Positions 31,706 through 43,191 of a DNA stretch of 64,000 nt are shown here, in pieces (the first letter of the stretch is position 1; every line of letters starts with the position of its first letter). A model generated the notes under the pieces. It was not told where the DNA came from and did no database searches. It was given only the letters and a program-made list of their open reading frames with translations. A program made the position numbers and the translations under genes. The stretch comes from Zoogloea oleivorans (GTDB taxonomy: Bacteria; Pseudomonadota; Gammaproteobacteria; Burkholderiales; Rhodocyclaceae). Location of the stretch: assembly GCA_030157785.1 (NCBI GenBank), contig JAOAUC010000055.1, positions 310,001-374,000 on the forward strand, written 5' to 3'.

Positions 31706-32677
31706 ATGGATTCCACCACTACCCGCAAGCAGCGCGGCGCCGAAAAAACCGCCCGCATCCCCATCAAGATCGTTCCCGCCGAGCGCCTCAAGAAGCCCGA
31801 ATGGATCCGCATCAAGCTGGGCGCCGGCATCGAAGCCGAACGCTTCAACGAGATCAAGGACACCCTGCGCGAGCACAAGCTGCACACCGTCTGCGAAGAA
31901 GCCTCCTGCCCCAACATCCACGAATGCTTCGGCAAGGGCACGGCCACCTTCATGATCATGGGTGACATCTGCACCCGCCGCTGCCCCTTCTGCGACGTCG
32001 GCCACGGCCGCCCCGAGCCCCTCAATGTCGATGAGCCGGCCAATCTGGCCAAGACCATCGGGGCGATGCGCCTCAACTACGTGGTGATCACCAGCGTCGA
32101 CCGGGACGATCTGCGCGACGGCGGTGCCGAGCACTTCGTTCAGTGCATCAAGGCCACCCGCGAAGCCTCGCCGAAAACCAGCATCGAAGTGCTGGTGCCC
32201 GACTTCCGCGGCCGCATGGACATCGCCCTCGACATCTTCGACCAGGCCGCACCGGACGTGATGAACCACAACCTGGAAACCGTGCCTCGCCTCTACAAGC
32301 AGGCCCGCCCGGGTGCCGACTACGCCTACTCGCTGGAACTCCTCAAGCAGTTCAAGGCACGCCACCCGGACGTTTCCACGAAGTCCGGCCTGATGGTCGG
32401 CCTCGGCGAAACCGACGACGAAATCCTCGAAGTGATGCGCGACATGCGTGCCCACAACGTCGAGATGCTCACCATCGGCCAATACCTGCAACCCTCCGGC
32501 GGCCACCTCCCGGTGCTGCGCTACGTGCATCCGGACACCTTCAAGATGTTCGAGACCGAAGCGCTCAAGATGGGTTTCAAGAACGCCGCCTGCGGCCCGA
32601 TGGTGCGCTCCAGCTACTGGGCGGACCAGCAGGCTCACGGGGCCGGTGTGGCCATGACACCCAACGAAACCGTCTGA
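31706..32677 (+). CDS. lipA: Lipoyl synthase LipA
   Basis: [12 protein letters not shown] and CTRRCPFC radical-SAM clusters. Confidence 0.98.
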   Translation: MDSTTTRKQRGAEKTARIPIKIVPAERLKKPEWIRIKLGAGIEAERFNEIKDTLREHKLHTVCEEASCPNIHECFGKGTATFMIMGDICTRRCPFCDVGHGRPEPLNVDEPANLAKTIGAMRLNYVVITSVDRDDLRDGGAEHFVQCIKATREASPKTSIEVLVPDFRGRMDIALDIFDQAAPDVMNHNLETVPRLYKQARPGADYAYSLELLKQFKARHPDVSTKSGLMVGLGETDDEILEVMRDMRAHNVEMLTIGQYLQPSGGHLPVLRYVHPDTFKMFETEALKMGFKNAACGPMVRSSYWADQQAHGAGVAMTPNETV

Positions 32678-32704
32678 GCCTCGTTCGCTGACTGAAGGGC
32701 AAAC

Positions 32705-32738
32705 AAACGGGGGATCCTGATTCAGGATCCCCCGTTTT
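32705..32738 (+). terminator. Rho-independent terminator after lipA
   Basis: aaacgggggatcctga-ttcaggatcccccgtttt near-perfect hairpin. Confidence 0.85.
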
Positions 32739-35256
32739 ACGTCGTGACTCCGTCCTGGCCGGCCAGATCGTTGATGGCGGCCAGCAGGGCATCGAGATCC
32801 AGCGGCTTGTGCTGCAGACCAATGCCCTGCTCGGCGATCCGGCGCATCAGGGCGGGATCCGTATCGCCGGTAATGATCATTGCCGGCAAGTTGCCACCAA
32901 AACGCACCCGGAACGCGGCGATGACATCCAGCCCGTTATCCTCGCCAGCCAACCGGTAATCCGAGATCACCAGATCGGGCGAAGCCCCCGCGAGGCCGGG
33001 CAGGACATTCAGATGCGAGGACGAGGCCAGCACCGTGTGGCCAACGCTCTCGAGGGCCCTGGACAGGGCCGCGGCTACGTAAATACTGTCTTCGATCAGA
33101 ACAACACGCAACGGCCGGCCCGCATGGCGCCGGCGCACCGGCGGCTCGACGTAAACGCCGAGCGGCAGTTCCACGGCAAACACCGAGCCCTTGCCCGGGC
33201 GGGAGCGCACACTGACCTGAAGATTCAACAGGGCCGCAGTCCGGGCAACAATGGCCAGGCCCAACCCGGTTCCCTTGGCCATATTGCGCTCCGGATTGCC
33301 GAGCTGCTTGAACTCCTCAAAGATCTCTTCGGTCTTGTCGGCCGGGATGCCTATGCCGGTATCCCACACCTCGACCCACATCCGACCCTGGCGTCGCCGG
33401 CAGCCAATCAGCGCGCCTCCCTTCTCGGTGTAACGAATGGCATTGGAGACAAGATTGCCGAGAATGCGCTGGAACAGGATCCGGTCGGTGCGCCCGATCA
33501 CGTCACAGTCCCGATAACGGAGTGTCAGCCCGTTCAGCTTGGCGGCGGGGGCATGAAATGAAACAGCCTTGGCGATGGATGCCTCAAGGGAAAAGTCACT
33601 GATGTTCGGCGCCACTACACCGGCGTCAAGCTTGGAGAGCTCAAGCAGATCAGACAGCATTTCGCTCAAGCTGCCGACGCAATAACGCATGTCGGCCAGC
33701 AAGCGGGGGTCGGACTCCGCCAGACGGCTCTCGAGGGACGCCACATACAAGGACAGCGCAGCGAGGGGCTGACGCAGATCATGGCTGGCCGCAGCCAGAA
33801 AGCGCGATTTGGCATTGTTTGCGTGCTCGGCCTCCAGCTTGGCGGCGGCCAGCTCGGCCGTCCGCAGCATGACCAGGGACGCAATCTCTTCCTGACGGCG
33901 ATGGACATCGGTGATGTCCGAGAACAGGGCCACGTAATGCGCCACCGCCTCACTGTCATCCTTCACCACGCTGATGGTCATATAAACGGCGAAGAGGACA
34001 CCATCCTTGCGGCGGTTCCACAGCTCTCCCTGCCAGCGGCCGGTACTCTCCAAGGCCTGGAAGATGGCCTGATAGAAATCCTGGCCGTGCTTGCCGGACT
34101 TGAGAAAACGCGGATTCTCGCCAATGACTTCACCGGGCAGATAGCCCGTAAGCTCGGTAAAGGCGTGATTCACGTCGATGATCCGGGCCTCCCGGTCAGC
34201 AATAATGATGCCTTCGGCGGCCGCACTGAACACGCTGGCCGACAGGCGCAGTTGCGCATCAGCGCGCTTGCGGGCCGCCTGCATGCGGTTGAACTGCCGG
34301 GCAAGGCGGGATATCTCGCGGGGACCGGAGAGCGGCGCCACGGCATTCAGGTCACCCTGGGTTGCAGCCTCGGCGGCTGCACCGAGGTTTTCCAGCGCCT
34401 CACGGATATGCCGCCCAAAGGTGGCGGCCAGAATCACGCCGCCAAGCAGAAAGGCAACCATGGTCAGGGCTGCGAGGGCCAGCGGCCGATGGAAACCGCC
34501 GTACAACACATCGCGGGGCATCCCGATCACGACGGTCCACTGCGAGAAACGCGAGCGGCTGAACGCCACGAAAGACGGGATACCTTCGAGCGTCCGACTT
34601 GCCATCGTGCCTTCGGTCTGGATCTTTATTTGCGCCAGCAGGTCCGCCGTCGCCTTCTTTCCGACCGAACTGGAGGCGTGATGGCTGCGGGCCACGATAG
34701 TGCCCTGTGCGTCCAGCAACGCGGCAACCCAGCCTTCCGGCAAAGCCTGCTCCACCAGCACGCGATTGAGCCGCTCGGCCGGAATCCCCATATCCAGCGC
34801 ATACACAAGCTTGCCCTCCGACCACACCGGCACCTCCACGGCGACGAAGGGGCGCTTCGCCACGCCACCGATGTAAAGATCGGAGATCGTCGGCCTTCCT
34901 GTCTCGAAAGTGCGCCGGAGCATCTCCGGATGACCAGTCCGGGGCAAGGCGGAACCGAAGGGACGCAGGGTATTGATGAGTTGCTGGCCCGTTCCGTCCA
35001 TCAACACAATGGCTTCTGCCACACCTTCCGCGCTCAATACCTCCCGGGCCCGGTTATAAAAGCCCCGCAGGTCTCCGGCCCGCAAGGTCGGCGTGGTGGC
35101 GAGAATCTGAAGCTTGCCGTTGATTCCCGCCAGATCGTTATCCACGGCCATCGAAAGGGCACGGGCAGTCTGCAGGGCGCCTTGATCAAGCTGGCTCCTT
35201 TGGGTCTGGTACAAGTCATGGAAAAGAATCGAGCCAGCCAGAACGCCCGGAATCAA
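32737..35256 (-). CDS. Membrane hybrid sensor histidine kinase/response regulator (periplasmic sensor, HAMP, PAS, HisKA, HATPase, REC)
   Basis: ASHDLRQPLAALSLY H-box, DTGIGIPADKTEEIFEEFKQLGNPERNMAKGTGLGLAIV, C-terminal REC with VISDYRL. Confidence 0.92.
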   Translation of the reverse strand: MIPGVLAGSILFHDLYQTQRSQLDQGALQTARALSMAVDNDLAGINGKLQILATTPTLRAGDLRGFYNRAREVLSAEGVAEAIVLMDGTGQQLINTLRPFGSALPRTGHPEMLRRTFETGRPTISDLYIGGVAKRPFVAVEVPVWSEGKLVYALDMGIPAERLNRVLVEQALPEGWVAALLDAQGTIVARSHHASSSVGKKATADLLAQIKIQTEGTMASRTLEGIPSFVAFSRSRFSQWTVVIGMPRDVLYGGFHRPLALAALTMVAFLLGGVILAATFGRHIREALENLGAAAEAATQGDLNAVAPLSGPREISRLARQFNRMQAARKRADAQLRLSASVFSAAAEGIIIADREARIIDVNHAFTELTGYLPGEVIGENPRFLKSGKHGQDFYQAIFQALESTGRWQGELWNRRKDGVLFAVYMTISVVKDDSEAVAHYVALFSDITDVHRRQEEIASLVMLRTAELAAAKLEAEHANNAKSRFLAAASHDLRQPLAALSLYVASLESRLAESDPRLLADMRYCVGSLSEMLSDLLELSKLDAGVVAPNISDFSLEASIAKAVSFHAPAAKLNGLTLRYRDCDVIGRTDRILFQRILGNLVSNAIRYTEKGGALIGCRRRQGRMWVEVWDTGIGIPADKTEEIFEEFKQLGNPERNMAKGTGLGLAIVARTAALLNLQVSVRSRPGKGSVFAVELPLGVYVEPPVRRRHAGRPLRVVLIEDSIYVAAALSRALESVGHTVLASSSHLNVLPGLAGASPDLVISDYRLAGEDNGLDVIAAFRVRFGGNLPAMIITGDTDPALMRRIAEQGIGLQHKPLDLDALLAAINDLAGQDGVTT

Positions 35257-35391
35257 TGCAGCCGAAAACAGCCAGCCGATTCCCGGGCGAACTGAAGCCA
35301 GTGCGCCCAGCCAATGTCGGACGAGGGAATTAAACGTAATAAGCAGCCTGTCTTTCAGGACAAAAATCGGTTTTCATTCTGCCGGAAACCG

Positions 35392-36213
35392 CTAATCGGC
35401 AGTAACAGCATCCACGACAAGCCGGCTCAGATGTGGAACGGGCTTGCCATAGGCGTTGCCCTGCAGCCAGACTCCACTGGAATCGCCTGCCGGAAACGGC
35501 GCTTCCAGATGCGTTACGACAATCGTCGTTTCCTCGCGCAAGGCCGCGATCCAGTTGCCGGGTTCGAGAGGGCCGCTGGCCAGCAGCTTGCGCCCGTCCA
35601 GCTTCACAAAGGGCGCCCATGCGGTGGATGAAATGCTCTGCCATTGCGCCACGGACTCGACATTAACGGCGACCTGGAAGCCATTCGCAGTGTAATTGCG
35701 CAATACGAAGGCGAGCAGATCGGGCTGCAAACTCGCCTCAAGCGGAGTTTCGACCACAATGCGTTCCGGTGGCACACCCAGCGCCTCGACAAGTTTGCGG
35801 AAGGCCTGCCCATGATCCTTGTCCACAACAGACATTAAACGACCATGAACATTCAGGAAAAGCAGCGAATCATCCCCCGCAGCAATCGCATTCAACGGAT
35901 GGATGGTCCGGCACAACCAGTCCAGAGCCAGCAGGTGGTCATCATTGGCCGCCGCCGAAAACAGCGTCCATGGCGATAGCTGGGGTTCTCCGCCGGCCAG
36001 GCTGCGGAGAAAAGCTTCATGGGCGACAACCTGCCCGTCTCCGGCCCGGACAATAGGCTGAAATACAGACGACAAGGCGCAACCGAACCAGTCGGCCAGA
36101 ACACGTCCATCGGGAAGACGGCGCAAATGCTGGCGCGCATTGCACTCAATCGGAATACGGCCAAGCAGTTCGCGTAGGGAAGAAATGGATTGACGCGCGT
36201 TGTCTGCGAGCAT
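35392..36213 (-). CDS. EAL-domain-like protein, probably catalytically degenerate
   Basis: FQPIVRAGDGQVVAHEAFLRS ... LFLNVHGR ... VKLDGRKL ... LQGNAYGKP; lacks the DDFG motif. Confidence 0.75.
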   Translation of the reverse strand: MLADNARQSISSLRELLGRIPIECNARQHLRRLPDGRVLADWFGCALSSVFQPIVRAGDGQVVAHEAFLRSLAGGEPQLSPWTLFSAAANDDHLLALDWLCRTIHPLNAIAAGDDSLLFLNVHGRLMSVVDKDHGQAFRKLVEALGVPPERIVVETPLEASLQPDLLAFVLRNYTANGFQVAVNVESVAQWQSISSTAWAPFVKLDGRKLLASGPLEPGNWIAALREETTIVVTHLEAPFPAGDSSGVWLQGNAYGKPVPHLSRLVVDAVTAD

Positions 36214-36619
36214 GAACAGTCATCCTGGGTGGTCAGGCAAGGAGCCGTGTCCCGCTATTTGCTGGTGCAATCCAGGAATAGACAGGAGCCATCAATGGGC
36301 ACAGGGCATGCCAGTATTCTTTGAGCAAAGCAGGGAAGGCAACACTGCCAAAACAATGAAATACCTAAAATAGGCAAGAGAAGCCGCCGGATCCGCAGAA
36401 AATCAGGCATAAAGGCACTTGCATCAATCGACATCCGACGCCGGAAGTGTGGTGTGAAAAGCGCCCCGGGACCATCGGCCAAGGCCTCGTTCTCTGTAGG
36501 AAAAACCTTACATTTTCATCCGGCCCGTCGTAACTCACCCGCGCAAGCTCCTGCGCTTGCCGGTTTTTACGCTATCCTTGAATTACTCATGAATGCCCCT
36601 TAACAGGCAGTACGGACTG

Positions 36620-36640
36620 AGCCGTATTAATAATACGGCT
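36620..36640. promoter_or_regulatory. Palindrome upstream of the LuxR-type regulator gene
   Basis: agccgtatt-aat-aatacggct, perfect 9-bp inverted repeat 50 bp before the start codon. Confidence 0.4.
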
Positions 36641-36689
36641 ACCAGGAAACCCCTGTTCAAGGAAAAGATGCATTTAATGGTGGCCCGGC

Positions 36690-37322
36690 ATGATCAGGAT
36701 TCTTATTGTTGATGACCACGCGGTGGTCGGTGGCGGATTAAAACAATTTCTCGCCAACGTCGGCGGATTTGAAGTCGCCGGCGAAGCACGCACCGGACAG
36801 GATGCGCTCAAGCTGGTCAGCACCCAAAGCTGGGATCTGTTGTTGCTTGATATTGGTTTGCCGGACTTGAACGGCATCGAGGTTCTCAAGCGCATCAAAC
36901 GCGAGCAGCCCGAATTGCCGATACTGATTTTCAGCATGTATACCGAGGACGAATACGCCATGGTAGCCCGGGAAGCCGGAGCAGCCGGCTACCTGCCCAA
37001 GGACAGCGCGCCTGAAGAAATTCTCGCGGCCATTCGCCGGGCGAGCGCCGGAGAGTGCTACCTGAGCCCCCAGCTCACCGAAAGGCTGCTAAGCGGGTCT
37101 GCCGCGATCAGTCGAAAACTGCCGCACGACCGCCTGTCAGCCCGTGAATTCGACGTGATGCTTATGATCAGCAAGGGGATACCACTGACCGACATTGCCG
37201 AACAACTCCACCTCAGCCCCAAGACCATCAGCACCTACCGCACCCGGGTCATGGAAAAGCTGGAGCTCAAGCACAATACCGAGATCACCCGCTACGTCCT
37301 CAAGCACAAGCTGGACAACTGA
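36690..37322 (+). CDS. NarL/FixJ-family response regulator with LuxR HTH
   Basis: 210 aa; LLLDIGLPDLNGIEVLKR REC domain, LSAREFDVMLMISKG...HLSPKTISTYRTRVMEKL HTH. Confidence 0.95.
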   Translation: MIRILIVDDHAVVGGGLKQFLANVGGFEVAGEARTGQDALKLVSTQSWDLLLLDIGLPDLNGIEVLKRIKREQPELPILIFSMYTEDEYAMVAREAGAAGYLPKDSAPEEILAAIRRASAGECYLSPQLTERLLSGSAAISRKLPHDRLSAREFDVMLMISKGIPLTDIAEQLHLSPKTISTYRTRVMEKLELKHNTEITRYVLKHKLDN

Positions 37323-37596
37323 CTGGAGCCTCGGCAAGGCCGAAAGATACCCCTGTAGGGCAATTCCGACACACGGCCGGCCTATCCCTGACACCGCCCG
37401 CGCGCTTTGCCGATAGGATTTTCGGCAGATGAACCTACACTGCAGACAGATCGTCGGCACCGTGAAATAAATCACGGCAGCACAAACCCGTATACCGGTC
37501 AGAGGCGCACGCCATGGGCCGTACGCCCACCCAGAAAACAGGCGTGCCGCAAGCCTGCTCGAGACGCCAGAAAGTGGCCTGTGGAGGAGACTTTTC

Positions 37597-38973
37597 ATGC
37601 TTTCCGAGATGACCGAAACCTGCGCGTTGCAGCAACGCCAGATTGAACTCGAAATGCAACTGGCCGCCCTGCGCCATGCCTATGACGACGCGCAGGCATT
37701 GCTCCGGAAACATGCAGACATATACAACTCGGCACCCGTAGGCTATTTCACCCTGAATTCATTCAGCGTCATCTTCAAGCTCAATCCTGCCGGCGCCAAT
37801 TTGCTTGGGGTCAAGCTTTCCCAATGTGAGCACCGCCGCTTTGATGAATTCGTGAAGCCTGAGTGCATTCCGCTATTCAGGAAATTCCGCGCCGAGGTGC
37901 TTGGCGGGACACGCAAGGGCTGCTGCGAGCTCATCCTCAAGGCATCGGACAGGCGTGCCGAGCTGCTGGTTCGAATAGAAGCGGCCCCGGACGAAAATGG
38001 TCGTGAATTGCACATGGTGGTGATCGACATCAGCGCCGAGAAGGCTTTACACGCCCGCGAGCAGTATCAGCGCGCACTCCTCGACAATTGCCCCTTCCTG
38101 ATCTGGCTGAAGGACGAACAGGGCCGCTTTCTCGCCGTCAATGCGCCTTTCGCCCAAACCTTCGGCTGCGCATCGGTGGACACGATCATCGGCAAGACTG
38201 ACTACGCGCTCACATCCCCGGAGCTGGCCGAGGCCTATCGTGCCGACGACTTCGCAGTAATGGCCAGCGGCGAAAAAAGGAGTTTTGAAGAGCAAATCGA
38301 GGTAAATGGTGAGCTGCGCTGGTTTGAAACCTGCAAGTCGCCGGTCGTCGTGGATGACCGGACCATCGGCACCGTGGGATTTTCGCGGGACATTACCGAA
38401 CGCAGGCGCACGGAAACCGAGTTGCGCAGCCTCGCGGCCACCGATTCACTGACCCAGCTGGCCAATCGCCGGCATTTCCTGGCCCGCCTTGAAGATACCC
38501 ATGCAGGCCTGCAACGGGATGCCGACCACCCGGTCGCCGTCCTGATGTTCGACCTTGACCACTTCAAGTCGATCAACGACAGCCTCGGCCACGCCGCCGG
38601 CGACGCGGTCCTGCGGCTGTTCTCCTCCCTGCTGCGCGACGAGCTGCGTGCCGGCGACCTTGCCGGCCGGATTGGCGGCGAAGAGTTTGCCGTGCTGCTG
38701 ACAAGAAGCAACCCGGACGCCGCGGCGGCTTTTGCCGAACGCATTCGCCGAAAGGTTGCCGAAACCTCGATCCTGATGGGCCAGCGCCGCATCGCCATCA
38801 CGGTAAGTATTGGCATTGCCCTCTTGCTCGCCGACGACAGCACGGCAGAGCAGGCGCTCGGTCGTGCTGATGACGCGCTTTATCGCGCCAAGGCCGAGGG
38901 ACGCAACCGGATTGCGCTGGCAGATACCCCCGCCCCGCAGCAGCTCTTCCGGGGAACTCAGGCCGCGATGTAG
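37597..38973 (+). CDS. PAS-PAS-GGDEF diguanylate cyclase
   Basis: Active site RIGGEEFAVLL with upstream RAGD inhibitory I-site. Confidence 0.94.
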   Translation: MLSEMTETCALQQRQIELEMQLAALRHAYDDAQALLRKHADIYNSAPVGYFTLNSFSVIFKLNPAGANLLGVKLSQCEHRRFDEFVKPECIPLFRKFRAEVLGGTRKGCCELILKASDRRAELLVRIEAAPDENGRELHMVVIDISAEKALHAREQYQRALLDNCPFLIWLKDEQGRFLAVNAPFAQTFGCASVDTIIGKTDYALTSPELAEAYRADDFAVMASGEKRSFEEQIEVNGELRWFETCKSPVVVDDRTIGTVGFSRDITERRRTETELRSLAATDSLTQLANRRHFLARLEDTHAGLQRDADHPVAVLMFDLDHFKSINDSLGHAAGDAVLRLFSSLLRDELRAGDLAGRIGGEEFAVLLTRSNPDAAAAFAERIRRKVAETSILMGQRRIAITVSIGIALLLADDSTAEQALGRADDALYRAKAEGRNRIALADTPAPQQLFRGTQAAM

Positions 38974-39132
38974 GCCAGCGGGTACGCACCCCCGCAGTGC
39001 GGCCCCCCTGCCCATGCACCACCCCGGCCTGCCAATCCGGCCTCGCAGGCCGGGAAACAGCCTATTCCGGCCCCGATTCCCCATGGAACGAATATTGCAC
39101 CGCAGCACGGATACCGCTAAAGGAGTATCGAC

Positions 39133-40134
39133 ATGGCCGCGAACTGCACCTGGGATTCCATGGATGTCCATCTGTTGCGCGTACTGGCCGCCCTGCTGAC
39201 CGAATGCAGCGTGAGCAAGGCCGCGCGGCGGCTCAATCAGTCGCAGCCGGCCATCAGCACGGCCCTGCGCCGCCTGCGCGACATTACCGGCGACCAGTTA
39301 CTGGTGCGCAGCCGCAACGGCATGACCCCCACCGAACGGGGCGCCGGGCTGCTCGAACCGGTGAAGATCGCCCTCCAGCAGATCGAGGCCATCGCCGTGC
39401 GACAGGTGAAGTTCGACGCCGGCAGCTCGCGGCGGGTCTTCAACATCGCCACACCGGATTACCTCAACGCCGTGCTGCTCGGCGAGATCTGCGGCCGCCT
39501 GCGCAAGATGGCGCCCCATTCGCAGGTTGCCTTCCACTCCCTCGGCCCCGACTACGACTACGCGCGGGCGCTGGAAAACGGCGAGCTCGACGTGGTCATC
39601 GGCAACTGGCCGCAGCCGCCCGAGAACCTGCGCATCGCCCCGCTCTTTGACGATGAAGTGGTGTGCATCATGCGCAAGGGCCACCCGCTGGCCGGGCGCA
39701 AACTGTCGACGCACGAATACCTGGCCGCCGAACATCTGGTGCCCACGCCCTACGCCGTCGGCCAGCGCGGCGTCATCGACCTGCACCTGGCCCGCGAGCG
39801 CATGAAGCGCAACGTGGTGGCCTATGTGCCCTACTTCGGCCTGGTGCCCTACCTGCTGCTGGAAACCGACATGGTTTTCTCGAGCCCGCGGATCTTTGCC
39901 GAGCACTGTGCGCGGATGATGCCGCTGGCCGTATCGGAAGCGCCGATCGAGTTTCCGAAGATGAGCTTCTACCTGCTGTGGCACGACCGCAGCCACTATG
40001 AAGAGGAATGCCGCTGGTTCCGCGAGCAGATCATCTCGGTAGTACGCAACTCGCCGGCCATCAAGGCTGCCCAGCCGACCATGGCCGGCAGCCCGGCCCT
40101 GACGACGGCGTCGCCGGTGCTCGTCGCCGTCTAG
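39133..40134 (+). CDS. LysR-family transcriptional regulator (NodD/LinR-like)
   Basis: SVSKAARRLNQSQPAISTALRRLRDITGDQLLVR HTH followed by LysR substrate-binding domain. Confidence 0.92.
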   Translation: MAANCTWDSMDVHLLRVLAALLTECSVSKAARRLNQSQPAISTALRRLRDITGDQLLVRSRNGMTPTERGAGLLEPVKIALQQIEAIAVRQVKFDAGSSRRVFNIATPDYLNAVLLGEICGRLRKMAPHSQVAFHSLGPDYDYARALENGELDVVIGNWPQPPENLRIAPLFDDEVVCIMRKGHPLAGRKLSTHEYLAAEHLVPTPYAVGQRGVIDLHLARERMKRNVVAYVPYFGLVPYLLLETDMVFSSPRIFAEHCARMMPLAVSEAPIEFPKMSFYLLWHDRSHYEEECRWFREQIISVVRNSPAIKAAQPTMAGSPALTTASPVLVAV

Positions 40135-40144
40135 GCGCCCCGGC

Positions 40145-42094
<1,950 letters not shown>

Positions 42095-42291
42095 ATCACG
42101 CTCCTCATGTCTCCAGCCCTTTGGTGCGCGATTTAAACGATCTCTATTCGCCGTCTATCGCACGTATTTGTGGATTGATCATAGCGCAAGCGAAATAGCG
42201 CCGCGAATAAAAAAGTGCTTATCGGGAATACCCTGACAATTACCGCAATGCAACATCCTGATTTGCGCCGGCAAATTGCAGCAACGCGACA

Positions 42292-42322
42292 CTACACCTG
42301 TTCCAGGCACCGCTACACCTGT
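42292..42322. promoter_or_regulatory. Candidate enhancer (UAS): two direct repeats ctacacctgt spaced 21 bp
   Basis: ctacacctgt at 42292-42301 and 42313-42322, about 150-175 bp upstream of the sigma-54 promoter. Confidence 0.5.
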
Positions 42323-42466
42323 GGCGACGAGAAGAAATCCGACCCGAAAAAACAAAACCCGAATTCCATAAGCAAATTTCCGGAACGGATACAAATAGAA
42401 CACAACATCCTGTTTAAAAAACAGTTTCATTTAAATTCATAACTTTCGTTCTGCCGATTTTCGTTT

Positions 42467-42482
42467 TGGCATACGCCTTGCC
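42467..42482 (+). promoter_or_regulatory. Sigma-54 (-24/-12) promoter for the Rieske/PQQ dehydrogenase operon
   Basis: TGGCATACGCCTTGCC: GG and GC dinucleotides separated by 10 nt; about 40 bp before the first gene. Confidence 0.8.
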
Positions 42483-42521
42483 TAATAAGCCCGGCCACAA
42501 ACCACAGCGCAAAAAAGGAAA

Positions 42522-43139
42522 ATGAAAAATATTCCACGCACCCAATGCATCGACGCCACGCCGGAGACCGTGCCGTCACCCGACCGACGGGAAGCCCTGA
42601 AGGCCACGTCCGCCCTGCTCATTTGCGCCGGACTGGGATTCGGCAAGCAAGCCTTTGCCGATGACGAGGCCAATTCCCACCCGAAGGTCGGCGATCAATT
42701 GGCCCGGGCCGACGGCGAAGGCCGCCCGGCGGCCATGCATTCCGCCGAAATCCTGCCGAATGCCAAGCCTGTACCGGCCTTTCCCCTCGATCCGGCCAGC
42801 GGCGCGATGCGGGACGGCAGCCGCCTCAACAAGGTGATCCTGATCCGCGTCGACCCGCAGGAACTGAGCCCCGACGTGCAGCCCTACGCGGCCGGCGGCG
42901 TGCTCGCCTATTCCTCGGTGTGCACGCACCAGGGCTGCGAAATCTCCGAGTGGGTCCCCAAGGACCAGACCCTCATGTGCTACTGCCACTTCTCCAAGTT
43001 CTCGCCCGGACGTGCTGGCGAAGTGATGGCCGGCCCCGCCCCGCGCACTTTGCCGCTCCTGCCCCTGAAGGAGGTGGACGGCGTGCTCGTCGTCGCCGGC
43101 CCCTTCACGGCCCGGCCGGGCGTCGCCAAATCCACCTGA
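42522..43139 (+). CDS. Tat-exported Rieske [2Fe-2S] protein
   Basis: CTHQGC...CYCHFSKF cluster ligands (CxH/CxxH); N-terminal PDRREALKATSALLICAGLGF twin-arginine type signal. Confidence 0.88.
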   Translation: MKNIPRTQCIDATPETVPSPDRREALKATSALLICAGLGFGKQAFADDEANSHPKVGDQLARADGEGRPAAMHSAEILPNAKPVPAFPLDPASGAMRDGSRLNKVILIRVDPQELSPDVQPYAAGGVLAYSSVCTHQGCEISEWVPKDQTLMCYCHFSKFSPGRAGEVMAGPAPRTLPLLPLKEVDGVLVVAGPFTARPGVAKST

Positions 43140-43191
43140 TTTCCTGTCGCACCCGTCGTACCCACACCAATAAAGAAGGAGACATCCAGAC

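Noticed and set aside
36255-36482. 75-aa minus-strand ORF in the intergenic region before the LuxR-type regulator
   Set aside because: No recognisable domain or RBS; composition not convincing.
36543-36570. gcaagc-tcctgc-gcttgc hairpin followed by cggttttt, possible terminator
   Set aside because: No + strand gene ends here; 6-bp stem only; could be chance.
39023-39054. cccggcctg...caggccggg inverted repeat after the diguanylate cyclase gene
   Set aside because: Possibly a terminator but no T-run and a GC-rich background makes such stems common.
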